The notes: a model not told the origin generated them from the sequence alone. A stretch of 64,000 nt of DNA from JBBQNJ01 sp038329845 (GCA_038329845.1 JBBQNJ010000001.1:145883-209882), one strand, 5' to 3'; positions 41,708-51,197 are shown, numbered from the stretch's first letter. Made by a program: numbers and translations.

Positions 41708-44700
41708 ATGATGCGCGGAACCTGCTTTTTCGGCTGGATGCTCTTTACGATGACGATTCTCGCCACTGCGGCACCGGTGAAGTCGGCGGCTCGCCCGGAA
41801 GGGGGCAAATTCACCGCCGTGCGACTGGCCAAGGCGCCGGTCCTCGACGGCAAGATCGAACCGGGGGAATGGGACGGGGCGTTGACCACCTCGGGGGTCA
41901 TGGCCGCGTTCGATTACACGCTGTTGACGGCCAAGACCGAGATGTCCGTCGGGTTCGACGACACCAAGCTCCACTTCATGTTCCGTTGCTGGCGCTCGGC
42001 CGGTGAATCGAAACTGAGCAAGAGCGTGCGCAGCAACGACGGCTACTCCTTCGGCGATCCGTCGGTGGAGGTGTGGGTCTCCCCGCCCAAGGCGATCCCC
42101 GAGACCTACCAAAGCGTCATCAACACGTACCCGGCGGTGCTGGACCTGCACATGATCCCCTCGCGCGGCTACACCGCCCAGGGGTGGACCGGGCATTGGG
42201 AGATCGGGGTGAGCGAGAGCCCCGACGAATATATCGTCGAGGCATCGATCCCCATCGCCGATTTCGGCGTCAAGACGATCAAGGACGGGGACGTTTGGCA
42301 GTTGCTGCTGTGCCGCGCCGCCTTGGGCGCTTGGCCGAGGTCGCAAGGGTCGTGGTCGATCACCACCGGGTTCGGGGAGATCCCGCAACATCCGCCGGTG
42401 ACGATGCGCGACGACGCGGTGGTGACGCAATTGCGTGGCGTGGAGACGCTGTTCACGGGCAACTATCGCATGCCGTTGAAACTCACCGGGCCGCGCAAGG
42501 GCCCGGCGAAGGTCGTCGTCGAGACGCGATTCCACAAGGCCCCTGTGCCGGGCGATGCCTCGGACGTGGCCCAGACCCAGACGGTGGCGCTGGCGGCCGG
42601 CGCGACGCAAACCGTCGAGCTGGTAGGCGCCGTGCCGGTCGAGTGGGCGCGGAAAGTCACGATCAACAAGCAGCCGATGGAGGTTCCGGCGGGGAACCTG
42701 ACCATCACCGTGAGCGTCGAAGGCGGGGACACGCTGTTGCGCCAGACGTTCCCCTACGTGGCCACCGGGTGGACCCCCTCGCGCCCGACCCGGCCGGAAA
42801 ACAAACCCGCCCCGCCGGAACTGGGCGTTTTCGCCAAATACGGACCGGAAAGCAACACCTTGATCCTGCGGGCCGACATCCTCGATTTGCCGCAGCGCCA
42901 ACAGGTGCGCGGCGGGCAGGTGCGGTTGCTGGATCCCAACGATGCCGACAAGGAACTGTCGCGGCATCCGCTGGCCAACTTCATCGAGTCGTATTCCGAC
43001 ATCCACTTCAAGCTCGAAGGGATCGAGGTTCCCGTGCAGGACAACGGCGCGCAGGATGCCGCCTGGGCCGAGATTAAGAGAATTAAGGAGGAAAACCGCG
43101 ACCGGGCCAAGCAGCGCAAGGCCATGTCCGAGCGCAAACCCAAAGCCGGGGAGACGCCGGTCGATCCGAACAACGACCCGAACCTCAAGCCCTTGCCGGT
43201 GCCCACCGCCCCGCCGCGAACGCTGCCGCGGAAACTAGTGGTCGAGGTGGGCGTTACCGACGAATCCGGCGCCGTCATCCGCACGGCCCGGCAGGAAATC
43301 GAGGTGCTGCGGCAGACGTTCTCGTGGCAGAACAACACGCTTGGCATGAGCGACAAGGTCATCCCCCCCTGGACGCCCATCGAGGTTAAGGGCAACGAGT
43401 TTTCCGTGTGGAACCGCAAGCTGACGGTGGATGGTTTGGGGATGCTCACCGGCGTGGACAATGGCGGGGTGAAGCAGATGCGCTCGATGCGCCTGGTGGC
43501 GATCAAGGATGGCAAGCCCGTCGAGATCAAGACCACGGCGCCGAAGGTGGAGAAGCGCACCGAAGCGGCGGTAACGTTCACCGGCGAGGGGACCGGCGCG
43601 GGACTGAAACTCAGCGCCCATAACACCCTGGAGATGGATGGCTACATCCTGACCGACCTCACCATCGCCCCCGAGGTCGCCGAGGCCTCGGTGGACAAGC
43701 TGTATCTCGAAGTGGTGTTGCCCGAATCCGAGGCCACGCACTTCGCCGCCACCGCCGGGGGATGGTCCGCCGTCCACGACGAGACACCGGCGCATTGGTC
43801 CAGCCAAACGACCGCGTCCGGCGTGTTGATCGGGGATTTCGTCCCTTACATCTGGCTGACCAATTCCGACCGCGGGTTTTTGTGGGTGGCCGACAACGAC
43901 AAAGGATGGATTACGGAAGATAAAAAGGAATTGCCGACCCAGGAGATCATCCGCAAGGACGGGACGGTGACGCTGCGCATCCACTTCATCGAGATCCCGA
44001 CGAAGCTGAATGGCCCGACGAGCCTGCGCTATGCCCACCAGACATTCCCCGCCCGTCCGCTGCCGGGTGGGTGGAGAAGCTGGGTGTGTTCGGGCAACAA
44101 GGTCGCCGGCGCCCCCAGCTCGCGTCACACCTACTTCTTCCCCGATTTCATCGGGACCGACTGGGTGATCAACTGGCCCTATTACGGAAGCCCGTTCCCG
44201 CATTCCTGGGAGCGGTCCAAGCGCTATTTCGACCGCTTCGAGAACCGACCCGAGGCCCGCCCCACCGTCGGCGCCATCGCCCACTCGATCGGATTTTATC
44301 GCGACTACGAAGGACGCAACTTCCCCGAATACAGCGTCGATTGGGGCGAAGAGCCGGGCGCGTTGGGCAACAACGACGTGACCCAGAGCCGCGGGCCGAT
44401 CGATTTCCGGGTTTTTAACTACAGCGAGTGGGTCCGCCGCTCGGGCATGAGGATGATCTACATCGACGAGAACTACCTCAGCTACGACCGCAACTTCCTC
44501 ACCGGCGGGGCCTACTACCGCGCCGACGGACGGCTCCAGCCCGGCTACACCTACTTGGGCCTGCGCGACTATTACAAGCGCCTGACCTACGCCCTGCACG
44601 ATGCCGGCGCCGCCAAGCCGAACTTGTGGATGCACATTTCCAGCGGATCGGCGTATCACGCCTGGTGGGCCGACATCTTTATGGAAGGCGAGAACGTCGC

Positions 44701-45826
44701 CCCGACCGATGAGCAGTACGACTATATCGAAGTCCTGCCGGCAGCGCGGATGCGGGCCATCGGCAGCGCCAAGACCGCCGGCGGGGCGATGTTGATGATG
44801 TGCCAGGCGCTTCGCCACAAGACGGCGTTTTCGGAAAAGCACATCCACCAGTTCGTCGGCTGGGTCATGGCCCACGATATTCTGCCCGAGCAGGTCACCT
44901 TTTTCGCGCCGATCGCCGAGGCCGCGAGGTTCTATCGTGATGATGTGCAGTTCATGGGCTACTGGCACGCTGAAGTGCCGGTGAAAACCACCGCCCCCGA
45001 AAGCCTGGCGTCGATCCATCGCACCGATGGGCGGGCGATCGTGTGGATCGTCAACCAGGCGCGGCAGGATCGCGCCATCGATCTGGCGATCGATTGGAAG
45101 AAGCTGGGTCTGGATCGCGCCCGCACCAGCGCCGTGAATGCTGAAACCGGCGCTGCGATCGCCTTGACCGATGCGGGGCTGACGGTGGATGTGCTTAAGC
45201 GGGATTTCGTCGCCGTGTTGCTGATCCAGCGCCCGCAAGGCACCGCCGATGCTAGCTTTCTTGCGGATTTCGAGAAGGGTCCGCAAGCCGAGTTCGCGAT
45301 GGGCGCCGCCGAGTTCAGCGGTGCCGATGTCCTCATCGACGGCGAGCATGGCAAGGCGCTGTCCGCCGAGGCAGGCGTATCGCTGCTTCCTCGGCTGAAC
45401 CTGCGAAACGACAAGGGTTTGTGCGAGTTTCGCGCCCGTTTGACGGGCAAGGCCGGATCCATCCTGGAAATCGCCGCCCCGAGCGTCAAAAAAGACGAGC
45501 CGGCACTTCCACCGGGGTTGGCGATCGATGTGAAACCCGCCAAAGGCCAGCAGCCCGGCACCTTGTCGATGCGGATCATGGCAAAGGACGGTGAGTCGAT
45601 CCAGACCTCGGCACCGGACGCTGGATGGCATCAGTTCAAGTTGTCATGGGAGTCGGGCAAGGCCATGCTCAGCGTCGATGGCAAACCACTGGACGGCGCG
45701 CTGGCGATCCAGACCTTGAACATTGGTCAATCCACCGGCGAAGAGTCGATGCGCTCGAGTGAGTTCGCCTTCGGCAGCCGCCGCGGTGCCATCGACGCGA
45801 TCGACGATGTGCGTTGCACGCGGTGA
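41708..45826 (+). CDS. Large secreted DUF6067/GH123-like protein with CBM9-like N-terminus
   Basis: 1372 residues from ATG 41708, with CAGGAG five bases upstream. A signal peptide (CFFGWMLFTMTILATAAPVKSA) leads into a CBM9/DOMON-like domain (LDGKIEPGEWDGA, KLHFMFRCWR, DPSVEVWVSP, EYIVEASIPIADFG). The middle has Ig-like beta parts and a charged linker (~residues 450-510). From ~residue 820 on, a TIM-barrel-like region shows MRMIYIDENYLSYDRN (candidate acidic pair), LWMHISSGSAYHAWWADIF and MGYW. The C-terminus is a lectin-like sandwich. GH123 is an N-acetyl-galactosaminidase family; DUF6067 proteins are common in planctomycetes and their substrates are mostly unknown. The 3' end is duplicated downstream. 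Confidence 0.72.
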   Translation: MMRGTCFFGWMLFTMTILATAAPVKSAARPEGGKFTAVRLAKAPVLDGKIEPGEWDGALTTSGVMAAFDYTLLTAKTEMSVGFDDTKLHFMFRCWRSAGESKLSKSVRSNDGYSFGDPSVEVWVSPPKAIPETYQSVINTYPAVLDLHMIPSRGYTAQGWTGHWEIGVSESPDEYIVEASIPIADFGVKTIKDGDVWQLLLCRAALGAWPRSQGSWSITTGFGEIPQHPPVTMRDDAVVTQLRGVETLFTGNYRMPLKLTGPRKGPAKVVVETRFHKAPVPGDASDVAQTQTVALAAGATQTVELVGAVPVEWARKVTINKQPMEVPAGNLTITVSVEGGDTLLRQTFPYVATGWTPSRPTRPENKPAPPELGVFAKYGPESNTLILRADILDLPQRQQVRGGQVRLLDPNDADKELSRHPLANFIESYSDIHFKLEGIEVPVQDNGAQDAAWAEIKRIKEENRDRAKQRKAMSERKPKAGETPVDPNNDPNLKPLPVPTAPPRTLPRKLVVEVGVTDESGAVIRTARQEIEVLRQTFSWQNNTLGMSDKVIPPWTPIEVKGNEFSVWNRKLTVDGLGMLTGVDNGGVKQMRSMRLVAIKDGKPVEIKTTAPKVEKRTEAAVTFTGEGTGAGLKLSAHNTLEMDGYILTDLTIAPEVAEASVDKLYLEVVLPESEATHFAATAGGWSAVHDETPAHWSSQTTASGVLIGDFVPYIWLTNSDRGFLWVADNDKGWITEDKKELPTQEIIRKDGTVTLRIHFIEIPTKLNGPTSLRYAHQTFPARPLPGGWRSWVCSGNKVAGAPSSRHTYFFPDFIGTDWVINWPYYGSPFPHSWERSKRYFDRFENRPEARPTVGAIAHSIGFYRDYEGRNFPEYSVDWGEEPGALGNNDVTQSRGPIDFRVFNYSEWVRRSGMRMIYIDENYLSYDRNFLTGGAYYRADGRLQPGYTYLGLRDYYKRLTYALHDAGAAKPNLWMHISSGSAYHAWWADIFMEGENVAPTDEQYDYIEVLPAARMRAIGSAKTAGGAMLMMCQALRHKTAFSEKHIHQFVGWVMAHDILPEQVTFFAPIAEAARFYRDDVQFMGYWHAEVPVKTTAPESLASIHRTDGRAIVWIVNQARQDRAIDLAIDWKKLGLDRARTSAVNAETGAAIALTDAGLTVDVLKRDFVAVLLIQRPQGTADASFLADFEKGPQAEFAMGAAEFSGADVLIDGEHGKALSAEAGVSLLPRLNLRNDKGLCEFRARLTGKAGSILEIAAPSVKKDEPALPPGLAIDVKPAKGQQPGTLSMRIMAKDGESIQTSAPDAGWHQFKLSWESGKAMLSVDGKPLDGALAIQTLNIGQSTGEESMRSSEFAFGSRRGAIDAIDDVRCTR

Positions 45827-45927
45827 TGCCAAGGGCCTTGCGCGAGCGCGGCCGGTCGAGTTGGCGACCGCCGCGGTGCCATCGATGTGATCGACGATGC
45901 GCGTAGCACCCGGTGATGCCGAAGGCC
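45778..45927. repeat. Duplicated 3' end of the large secreted protein gene
   Basis: Copies 45778-45837 and 45868-45927 agree at about 53 of 60 positions and are exactly 90 bases apart, so in frame. Copy one ends the gene as RRGAIDAIDDVRCTR and TGA; copy two would read RRGAIDVIDDARSTR and TGA. Confidence 0.85.
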
Positions 45928-46225
45928 AACGTGACCCGCCCTTGGCGAGGCGGGATCCCCCTGCCCGCCTCCATCGCCATTCGTTCGCACTGCGCACCGC
46001 CATCGAATTGCAAAAATCTCAGATCTGAGTTCTTCGATCTCTGAAATCTCGCCGGAAAACCCATCTGGCTGGGTATCGCGCCTGTCCTTGGCAAACTTGG
46101 TTCATTCGAGGAAGAACCAGAGTACGAATGCCGCGGCCGAAGTGCCGCCGGTGAGGACACCGGCGGCACAAAAGGCGATCGAATCGCCAAGGTATTGAAT
46201 TAGACCCATCGGGCTATCGGGTAAA
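45827..46225. other. 399-base gene-free region between convergent genes
   Basis: Holds the duplicated gene end (45868-45927), an AATCTCAGATCTGAG palindromic stretch near 46,015, and a perfect hairpin (next entry). I see no gene. Confidence 0.7.
46143..46168. terminator. Perfect 11-bp hairpin between convergent genes
   Basis: TGCCGCCGGTG, loop AGGA, CACCGGCGGCA. It is placed where it could stop transcription from both sides. The same CCGCCGGTG palindrome is a frequent dispersed repeat in planctomycete genomes (general knowledge), so it may be a repeat rather than a dedicated terminator. Confidence 0.5.
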
Positions 46226-46948
46226 TCACGATTCGAGATGATCCCGGCGCAGGGCAACCGGGGCTTGCAATATTTCCGTCAGCAGGAACTGCTGACGAAG
46301 CGTCGCCGGGCGGAGCCAGCGGTTCAGCGCCGCGGCATCGGCACCGAGGTGATCGCGTTTGCCGCCCGTTTCGGCGGCGCCAAGTTGCGTCGAATAGATA
46401 TCGGGGCGTCTGGCGATCCCCGCCGGGGCTGCCGCGGCGGCGGACGAAGCTGTCGTTGACGATGGCTCGGTCATGCGCGCGAGCGCCTCGACCGGACTTC
46501 GCCGGGGGCGCGGGACGCTGACCATCGGCGGATTACGGGATGCTCCGGACGTGCCGGGAACACGCGGCGGTGCCGGACGCCGAACCGTCGGCGGGCCCTG
46601 CGGGCGGGGACGGTTCATCATCGGATTTTTCGGCACCGGAGGCGGCATCCGCCGAGGCGCGGGCGCCATGCGCTGCGGTGCGCGTGACGGGGAAGGCAAC
46701 GGCCCCGGCGGCATGCGCTGCGGCGGGCGAGACGGGGAGGGACCCGGCGGCAAGGGCACGGGCGGCGGCGCACTTTCCGGTGCCGGCGGAACCGGCATTT
46801 GCCGTTGACGCTGCTTTTGCTTCTCCTTAACCCACCAGTTGATGCCCGCGAAAATCGCCCAGATGATGAAGAAAATCGAACCAAACAGAACCTTCTGGAA
46901 CTCGTTGTCCGGCGCTGCGCCTAGAAGATGGAGGGTGGGGAAGTCCAT
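46226..46948 (-). CDS. Single-pass membrane protein with Pro-rich tail, last gene of the floA operon
   Basis: 240 residues. One transmembrane segment near the N-terminus (VLFGSIFFIIWAIFAGINWWV) is followed by a basic/Gln stretch and ~110 residues rich in Pro, Arg and Met with repeats such as PSRPPQRMPPGPL. The last 60 residues are more ordered (GAAETGGKRDHLGADAAALNRWL). No domain is recognised. It starts 21 bases after the floA stop, so it may work with flotillin at the membrane (inference from position). Confidence 0.65.
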   Translation of the reverse strand: MDFPTLHLLGAAPDNEFQKVLFGSIFFIIWAIFAGINWWVKEKQKQRQRQMPVPPAPESAPPPVPLPPGPSPSRPPQRMPPGPLPSPSRAPQRMAPAPRRMPPPVPKNPMMNRPRPQGPPTVRRPAPPRVPGTSGASRNPPMVSVPRPRRSPVEALARMTEPSSTTASSAAAAAPAGIARRPDIYSTQLGAAETGGKRDHLGADAAALNRWLRPATLRQQFLLTEILQAPVALRRDHLES

Positions 46949-46969
46949 GGGAGGCTGGGTTCGAGCCGA

Positions 46970-48019
46970 TCAGCCGCGGGTTGCGACAGCGCCGCCGCTG
47001 CCTTCAGCCGGCTTGGCCACGGCCTCGCGCATGGCGGTGTCGGCCTGCACGTTGCGCAGCTTGTAGTAATCCATCACGCCGAGGTTGCCGCTTCGGAAGG
47101 CATCGGCGATCGCCTTGGGGATCTCGGCCTCGGCCGCCACGACCAGCGCGCGGTTCTCGGCCACTTTGGCGATATTTTCCTGCTCTTGGGCCACGGCCAG
47201 CGCCCGGCGCTTCTCGGCCTCGGCCTGGAATCGGCGCTTGTCGGCCTCGGCCTGTTCGGCCTGGAGCTTGGCGCCGATGTTGTCCCCGACATCCACGTCG
47301 GCAATGTCGATCGACAAAATCTCGAACGCGGTGTTGGCGTCGAGGCCCTTGTTCAGCACCGCCTTGGAATTGTGGTCGGGGTTCTCCAGCACCGCCGTGT
47401 GATCGGCGGCCGACCCGATCGCGGTGACGATCCCCTCGCCCACGCGGGCGATGATCGTTTCTTCAGTCGCCCCGCCCACCAGCCGCCGGATATTGGTCCG
47501 AACCGTGACCCGCGCCTTGACCCGAAGTTGAATCCCGTTTTTCGCCACCGCGTCGATGGTGGCGCGACCCATCGCGGCCGAGGGCACGTCGATCACCTTG
47601 GGATTCACGCTGGTCTGGATCGCGTCGAGGATGTCGCGCCCGGCCAGGTCGATGGCGGTGGCGGTCTTCCAGTCCAGCGGAATGTTCGCCTTGGTGGCCG
47701 CGATCATCGCGGTGATGACCCGGCGCACATCCCCCCCGGCCAGCACGTGCGACTCCATTTCGTTCTGCGGAATCTCCAGCCCCGCCCGGGTCGCCTGGAT
47801 GCGCGAATTGACGATGGTGTTGGCATCCACCTTCCGCAGCCGCATCCCCACCAGTTCCAGCAGGCTCACCCGCGCGCCGCTGACCAGCGCTCGGACATAC
47901 AGCCCGATGAACTGGAACAGCACGGCAAAAATGATCAGCAGAATGATGACCGAGAAGATCACCACGCCCCAGAAGAGGGCATCGGAATCGACGGCTAGCG
48001 GAATGGGCATTGAGTTCAT
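46970..48019 (-). CDS. floA: Flotillin-like protein FloA
   Basis: 349 residues. An N-terminal hydrophobic hairpin (FWGVVIFSVIILLIIFAVLFQFIGLYVRAL) anchors it. The SPFH-type region follows (VRVITAMIAATKANIPLDWKTATAIDLAG; NPKVIDVPSAAMGRATIDAVAKNGIQLRVKARVTVRTNI), and then a coiled coil rich in Glu-Ala repeats (LQAEQAEADKRRFQAEAEKRRALAVAQEQE). This matches the YqfA/FloA family, which organises membrane microdomains. Its start overlaps the nfeD stop by four bases (the usual nfeD-floA pair). Confidence 0.93.
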   Translation of the reverse strand: MNSMPIPLAVDSDALFWGVVIFSVIILLIIFAVLFQFIGLYVRALVSGARVSLLELVGMRLRKVDANTIVNSRIQATRAGLEIPQNEMESHVLAGGDVRRVITAMIAATKANIPLDWKTATAIDLAGRDILDAIQTSVNPKVIDVPSAAMGRATIDAVAKNGIQLRVKARVTVRTNIRRLVGGATEETIIARVGEGIVTAIGSAADHTAVLENPDHNSKAVLNKGLDANTAFEILSIDIADVDVGDNIGAKLQAEQAEADKRRFQAEAEKRRALAVAQEQENIAKVAENRALVVAAEAEIPKAIADAFRSGNLGVMDYYKLRNVQADTAMREAVAKPAEGSGGAVATRG

Positions 48020-48531
48020 GTTCGGTCCTGAGAGTTCGGCGCCACGGCGACGACGGGTGCCGGATCAGACATCCCCCGAACGGTCAGGAGCTTGCCTTCC
48101 GACACACCGACGACTTTCACGCGGCTGCCGCGGTGAATCATGCCGTATTCGCTCACCGCTTCAAGTCGGATGCCCTGGAATTCGCATTCGCCGCTGGGGC
48201 GAAGCTCCGACATCGCCACACCGATCTCGCCCAGCCGAACCGGAATCACCCCGCGCGACGTGTCGATCGGTGGCAATAAAATGCGTTTTCCGACGAAGCT
48301 GCGTTCCCACATCCGGCTGCCCCAATCGAGCAATACCGGCGACGCGACGACCATGCCCAGGAACAGGGCCAGCCCCACCCAGCGGTTGAGATAAAAGCAG
48401 ATCCCGACGGCCCCGGCGATCGCCGCCACGCCCAAAACGCCCAGCATCCCATGCGTGGGCAGCAGCAGTTCCCCCACCAGCAGCACCAGCCCGATGACCG
48501 CGAGAAGAATAATCCAAGTGAGCGGTTCCAT
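48016..48531 (-). CDS. NfeD-family membrane protein (short form)
   Basis: 171 residues from ATG 48531 (MEPLTWIILLAVIGLVLLVGELLLPTHGMLGVLG). There are three or four hydrophobic segments, then a C-terminal OB-fold (GVIPVRLGEIGVAMSELRPSGECEFQGIRLEAVSEYGMIHRGSRVKVVG), the hallmark NfeD soluble domain. It partners with FloA, whose gene overlaps it, and with the NfeD1b protease upstream. Confidence 0.88.
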   Translation of the reverse strand: MEPLTWIILLAVIGLVLLVGELLLPTHGMLGVLGVAAIAGAVGICFYLNRWVGLALFLGMVVASPVLLDWGSRMWERSFVGKRILLPPIDTSRGVIPVRLGEIGVAMSELRPSGECEFQGIRLEAVSEYGMIHRGSRVKVVGVSEGKLLTVRGMSDPAPVVAVAPNSQDRT

Positions 48532-48539
48532 GAAAGCTC

Positions 48540-48640
48540 TGCCGTCCTCCGTCCTCGCCTGCGTCCCTCCGCCCCTGCGTCCTTCCATGCCTCCATCCGT
48601 CCATCCCTCCGTGCCTCTGTGCCTCTGTGCCTTGTCTGAT
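48540..48640. repeat. Pyrimidine-rich short repeats between the two nfeD genes
   Basis: Runs of CTCCGTCC, CCTCCATCCGTCCATC and GCCTCTGTGCCTCTGTGCC, seven to ten bases per unit. On the transcribed strand it reads GGCACAGAGGCACAGAGGC. It is the only sizeable gap in this operon. Confidence 0.65.
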
Positions 48641-48641
48641 C

Positions 48642-50180
48642 CTATCTCTCGTCTCCCGCGCGCACCACAATCTTCGTTCCCTCGATCTCCTTGACCACCA
48701 GTCGTGTCCCGGCGACCACGTATCCGTGGTCGCTGACCACATCGACCACCCGCTCTTCACCCGATGTCTCATCCGCGAACGCGGCCATTCCGCCGGGCTT
48801 CAGGTCCGTTACCGCCCGACCGATCGTTCGCGCCCGGGGCCATCCCTGCTCGATCCCCATGCTCACCCCTGATGCCCCGGCGGCCACCTGCGGACCCGTC
48901 AGGATCAACCGGTTCATATACGGCAGCTTCGGCAGAAAACGCTGGAGCCACCACCACAGCACCAGCGAGCTCGCCATGCCCAGCAGCACCACGACGATCC
49001 CCTGCCGCAGCGACTGCCACGACCCGGTCAGCACCGGCAAAATCCCCGGCAGGTCCGACGGCTCATCGCCCACCCAGGTCATGGTTAATCCGAACAACAC
49101 CAGCACGATTCCGGAAATTCCAGCCACGCCGAAGCCAGGGATCATGAACAGTTCCACCGCCAACAGCACCAATCCCAGCAACACCGCCAGCACTTCCCAC
49201 CACTGGGCATAGCCGGTGAGCAGCGGCACCCCCACCAGCACCGCCAGCGCGACCGTCGCCGCCACCTCGGGAACCCCGTGCCCGGGCGTGCTGAACGCGA
49301 GATAGAGCGAGATCATGAACGCGGTCGTGAGCAATCCGCGGACGGTCATGCTCCCGAGGAACTCGATGATCTTCTCCCCCGCCGCCGGCTCGAAGCGGGC
49401 GACAAGCTCCAACCCGCGCGAGCGCGCCAGCGTCTCGGCATCAATCGCTTCTCCCGACGCCAGACCGATTTTCACCGCCACGTCGGTCCCCACCGTCAAC
49501 AGCGTGTCGGCCGCATCGAGCGGATCGCGCACGCCCGGAACCGGCTTCCACCCGTTCTCGATCAACACCTTGTACGTCGCGGCATCGACGAACCGTTTTT
49601 CCCCGGCGTCGTTCTGCATGTAATGCACGACCCGCCCCAGCGAGACCATCGATTGGACCAGCAGCGGATCGTGGCCGTTGCGGATCGCCGAGGAATAAAA
49701 GTCTTCGAGGATCGGGCTTTCGGCCTTGGCCCGCTCGGTCTCGCCCAGCGATTGCAGCCCGCCCCCGGGCGCCAAGCTGATCGGCGCGCAGTCCCCCAGC
49801 AGCGCTGTGGGCTGCATGACGATCTCGTTGCACGCCAGCGAGATCAGCGCCCCGGCCGAGAGGGCCTTTTCCTCGACAAACGCGATGATGTGCAGGTCGT
49901 TTTGCTGCTTGAGGAAGCGCGACATCTGAAGCGCCGAGCTGACCAGCCCGCCGGGGGTGTTGATCTGCAGGATGATCGTCGTCGCCCCGGTCTTGCGGGC
50001 CTCGGCGAACCGCCGAAATATCGCGTCGCGCGACATGTCGTTGATCTCGCCGCGCAGCGCCACCACGGCGGCCTTGCCCGTTGCCGGCGCCGTCGTCGGC
50101 TCGCCCACCGTCGCCGCCATGCATACGCTGGCGGCCGCGACAAACATCAATCCCCAAAAAACGATCGACCGTGCCATCAT
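48642..50180 (-). CDS. NfeD1b-type membrane serine protease (ClpP-like plus NfeD OB domain)
   Basis: 512 residues from ATG 50180 (or 50177); the signal peptide SIVFWGLMFVAAASVCMAA follows. The ClpP-like protease part has RGEINDMSRDAIFRRFAEA, LQINTPGGLVSSALQM and the Ser of EEKALSAGALISLACNEIVM, with a Lys further on. Next are about five membrane segments (LLTAFMISLYLAFSTPGHG and others) and a C-terminal OB-fold (GQPRARTIGRAVTDLKPGG-like; YVVAGTRLVVKEIEGTKIVV). Such proteases (the long partner of NfeD-FloA/stomatin) cut membrane protein hydrophobic segments. First gene of the operon; a gene-free leader of 321 bases precedes it. Confidence 0.9.
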   Translation of the reverse strand: MMARSIVFWGLMFVAAASVCMAATVGEPTTAPATGKAAVVALRGEINDMSRDAIFRRFAEARKTGATTIILQINTPGGLVSSALQMSRFLKQQNDLHIIAFVEEKALSAGALISLACNEIVMQPTALLGDCAPISLAPGGGLQSLGETERAKAESPILEDFYSSAIRNGHDPLLVQSMVSLGRVVHYMQNDAGEKRFVDAATYKVLIENGWKPVPGVRDPLDAADTLLTVGTDVAVKIGLASGEAIDAETLARSRGLELVARFEPAAGEKIIEFLGSMTVRGLLTTAFMISLYLAFSTPGHGVPEVAATVALAVLVGVPLLTGYAQWWEVLAVLLGLVLLAVELFMIPGFGVAGISGIVLVLFGLTMTWVGDEPSDLPGILPVLTGSWQSLRQGIVVVLLGMASSLVLWWWLQRFLPKLPYMNRLILTGPQVAAGASGVSMGIEQGWPRARTIGRAVTDLKPGGMAAFADETSGEERVVDVVSDHGYVVAGTRLVVKEIEGTKIVVRAGDER

Positions 50181-50501
50181 CCCGATTATATCCCCTGAGT
50201 CGCCCGATCCGAAGTAAAGCGCCGCAACGAGCGCCCGCTGAGTTGCCATGTCGCTTTTTCTGACCAGCCATTCTGCTGTCCGTGCGGCGCGCCCACCATT
50301 TCGTGGGCAAGTCCAGACCCGCAGCCCTGGCTTTCCTTGCCGAAATGCAGTTCGCCGTCGGCACCTGAAATGGTCGAACCGCGCTTGATTCAAGGGGTCG
50401 GGTGATGCAAAGGGTAGATTCCCCACAGCTCGGTCTCTTACACCCGTGGAAATGGAACTTCATTCCGCCATGGTTTGATAACGTCGCCCTATTATTCCTC
50501 G
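50181..50501. other. 321-base gene-free leader upstream of the nfeD operon
   Basis: On the minus strand, which is the operon's own strand, a hairpin GCCCAC-GAAATG-GTGGGC lies at about 50,291-50,308 and TATAAT (minus strand) is close to the start near 50,190. I checked by eye for RNase P, tmRNA, SRP and c-di-GMP riboswitch signatures and did not find them. The region could be a structured 5' leader; no gene is seen. Confidence 0.5.
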
Positions 50502-51197
50502 TCACACTTCGACCATCCTCCACACCGCCCAGGCGGCGGCGATCAACAGCAGGATGAACGCGGCGTTGGCAAATTTTCGAGACCAGCGTCTACGGCGGTG
50601 CCGGGCGATTTGCTGGGTCACTACGGAGATCACCATCGGCGCGGAGGGGGTCAGCCGTGACATCGCCTCGGCCAATCGCCGCATCAGCGCGGGCAAATCT
50701 TCTCCCATGACTTGCCGCAGCGCCGTGTCGGCGCCCTGGAGATGGGCGGCGGCGGCCTGGGCCGAGCAATCCATGGCGATGCCGAGCGAGCGGGCGTCGA
50801 ATTGCTCGCCGACGTGCAGCACGAACGCCTCGCGCTGCTGGACGGGCAGAGCGCGGATGGCGCAGATAAATGCCGAATAACGCACATCGTCTGGCACCCC
50901 CGCCGCCGTGATCAAAGGATCGGCCCGCCAGTCCACGTTCGATAGCTTCACGCGCCGGGTGGTCAGGACGGTGTGATGCCAGAACCACCGCCGTGCCGAA
51001 TCCGCCCGCGTCCAGTCGCCGACGTGATCGAGACTGCGGATCATCATCAACCGCACCACGCGATCAGCGGTGCGGGAACTGGGGGTCAGGGCATGGGCCA
51101 GGCGGTGGACCAGCGGATAGAAGCCTCCGAGCAGTTGCGACAACGCCGCCGGCCGCCGGCGCATCGCCTGGTCGAATAATTCCCGCTCATCCAGCAT
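50502..51197 (-). CDS. Sigma-70-like (ECF-type) protein with a C-terminal membrane anchor
   Basis: 231 residues. Residues ~20-85 resemble sigma region 2 (LLGGFYPLVHRLAHALTPSSRTADRVVRLMM) and ~110-165 resemble region 4 (ALPVQQREAFVLHVGEQFDARSLGIAMDCSAQAAAAHLQGADTAL). Instead of ending there, the chain runs on through SRKFANAAFILLLIAAAWAVWRM, a membrane anchor. It may therefore be a membrane-bound regulator rather than an ordinary sigma factor; the -10-binding residues are poorly kept. Divergent from nothing; it lies between the GGDEF gene and the nfeD operon. Confidence 0.5.
   Translation of the reverse strand: MLDERELFDQAMRRRPAALSQLLGGFYPLVHRLAHALTPSSRTADRVVRLMMIRSLDHVGDWTRADSARRWFWHHTVLTTRRVKLSNVDWRADPLITAAGVPDDVRYSAFICAIRALPVQQREAFVLHVGEQFDARSLGIAMDCSAQAAAAHLQGADTALRQVMGEDLPALMRRLAEAMSRLTPSAPMVISVVTQQIARHRRRRWSRKFANAAFILLLIAAAWAVWRMVEV

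Noticed and set aside
41522..43006. Minus-strand 494-codon frame spanning the nuoG/secreted-protein divergent gap
   Set aside because: Covers a probable promoter region and part of a repeat element; amino acid make-up is not protein-like.
43235..45631. A 798-codon open frame on the minus strand over the large secreted protein gene
   Set aside because: Antisense shadow of a gene with a signal peptide, ribosome site and recognisable domains; the frame has no start signal or family motif.
46143..46168. CRISPR-like or tRNA-like hairpin
   Set aside because: It is a single perfect palindrome without array structure or cloverleaf; called a terminator or dispersed repeat instead.
50230..50480. Possible RNase P, tmRNA, SRP RNA or c-di-GMP-I riboswitch before the nfeD operon
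   Set aside because: The conserved cores of these RNAs were looked for by eye and not found; left as an unassigned leader.
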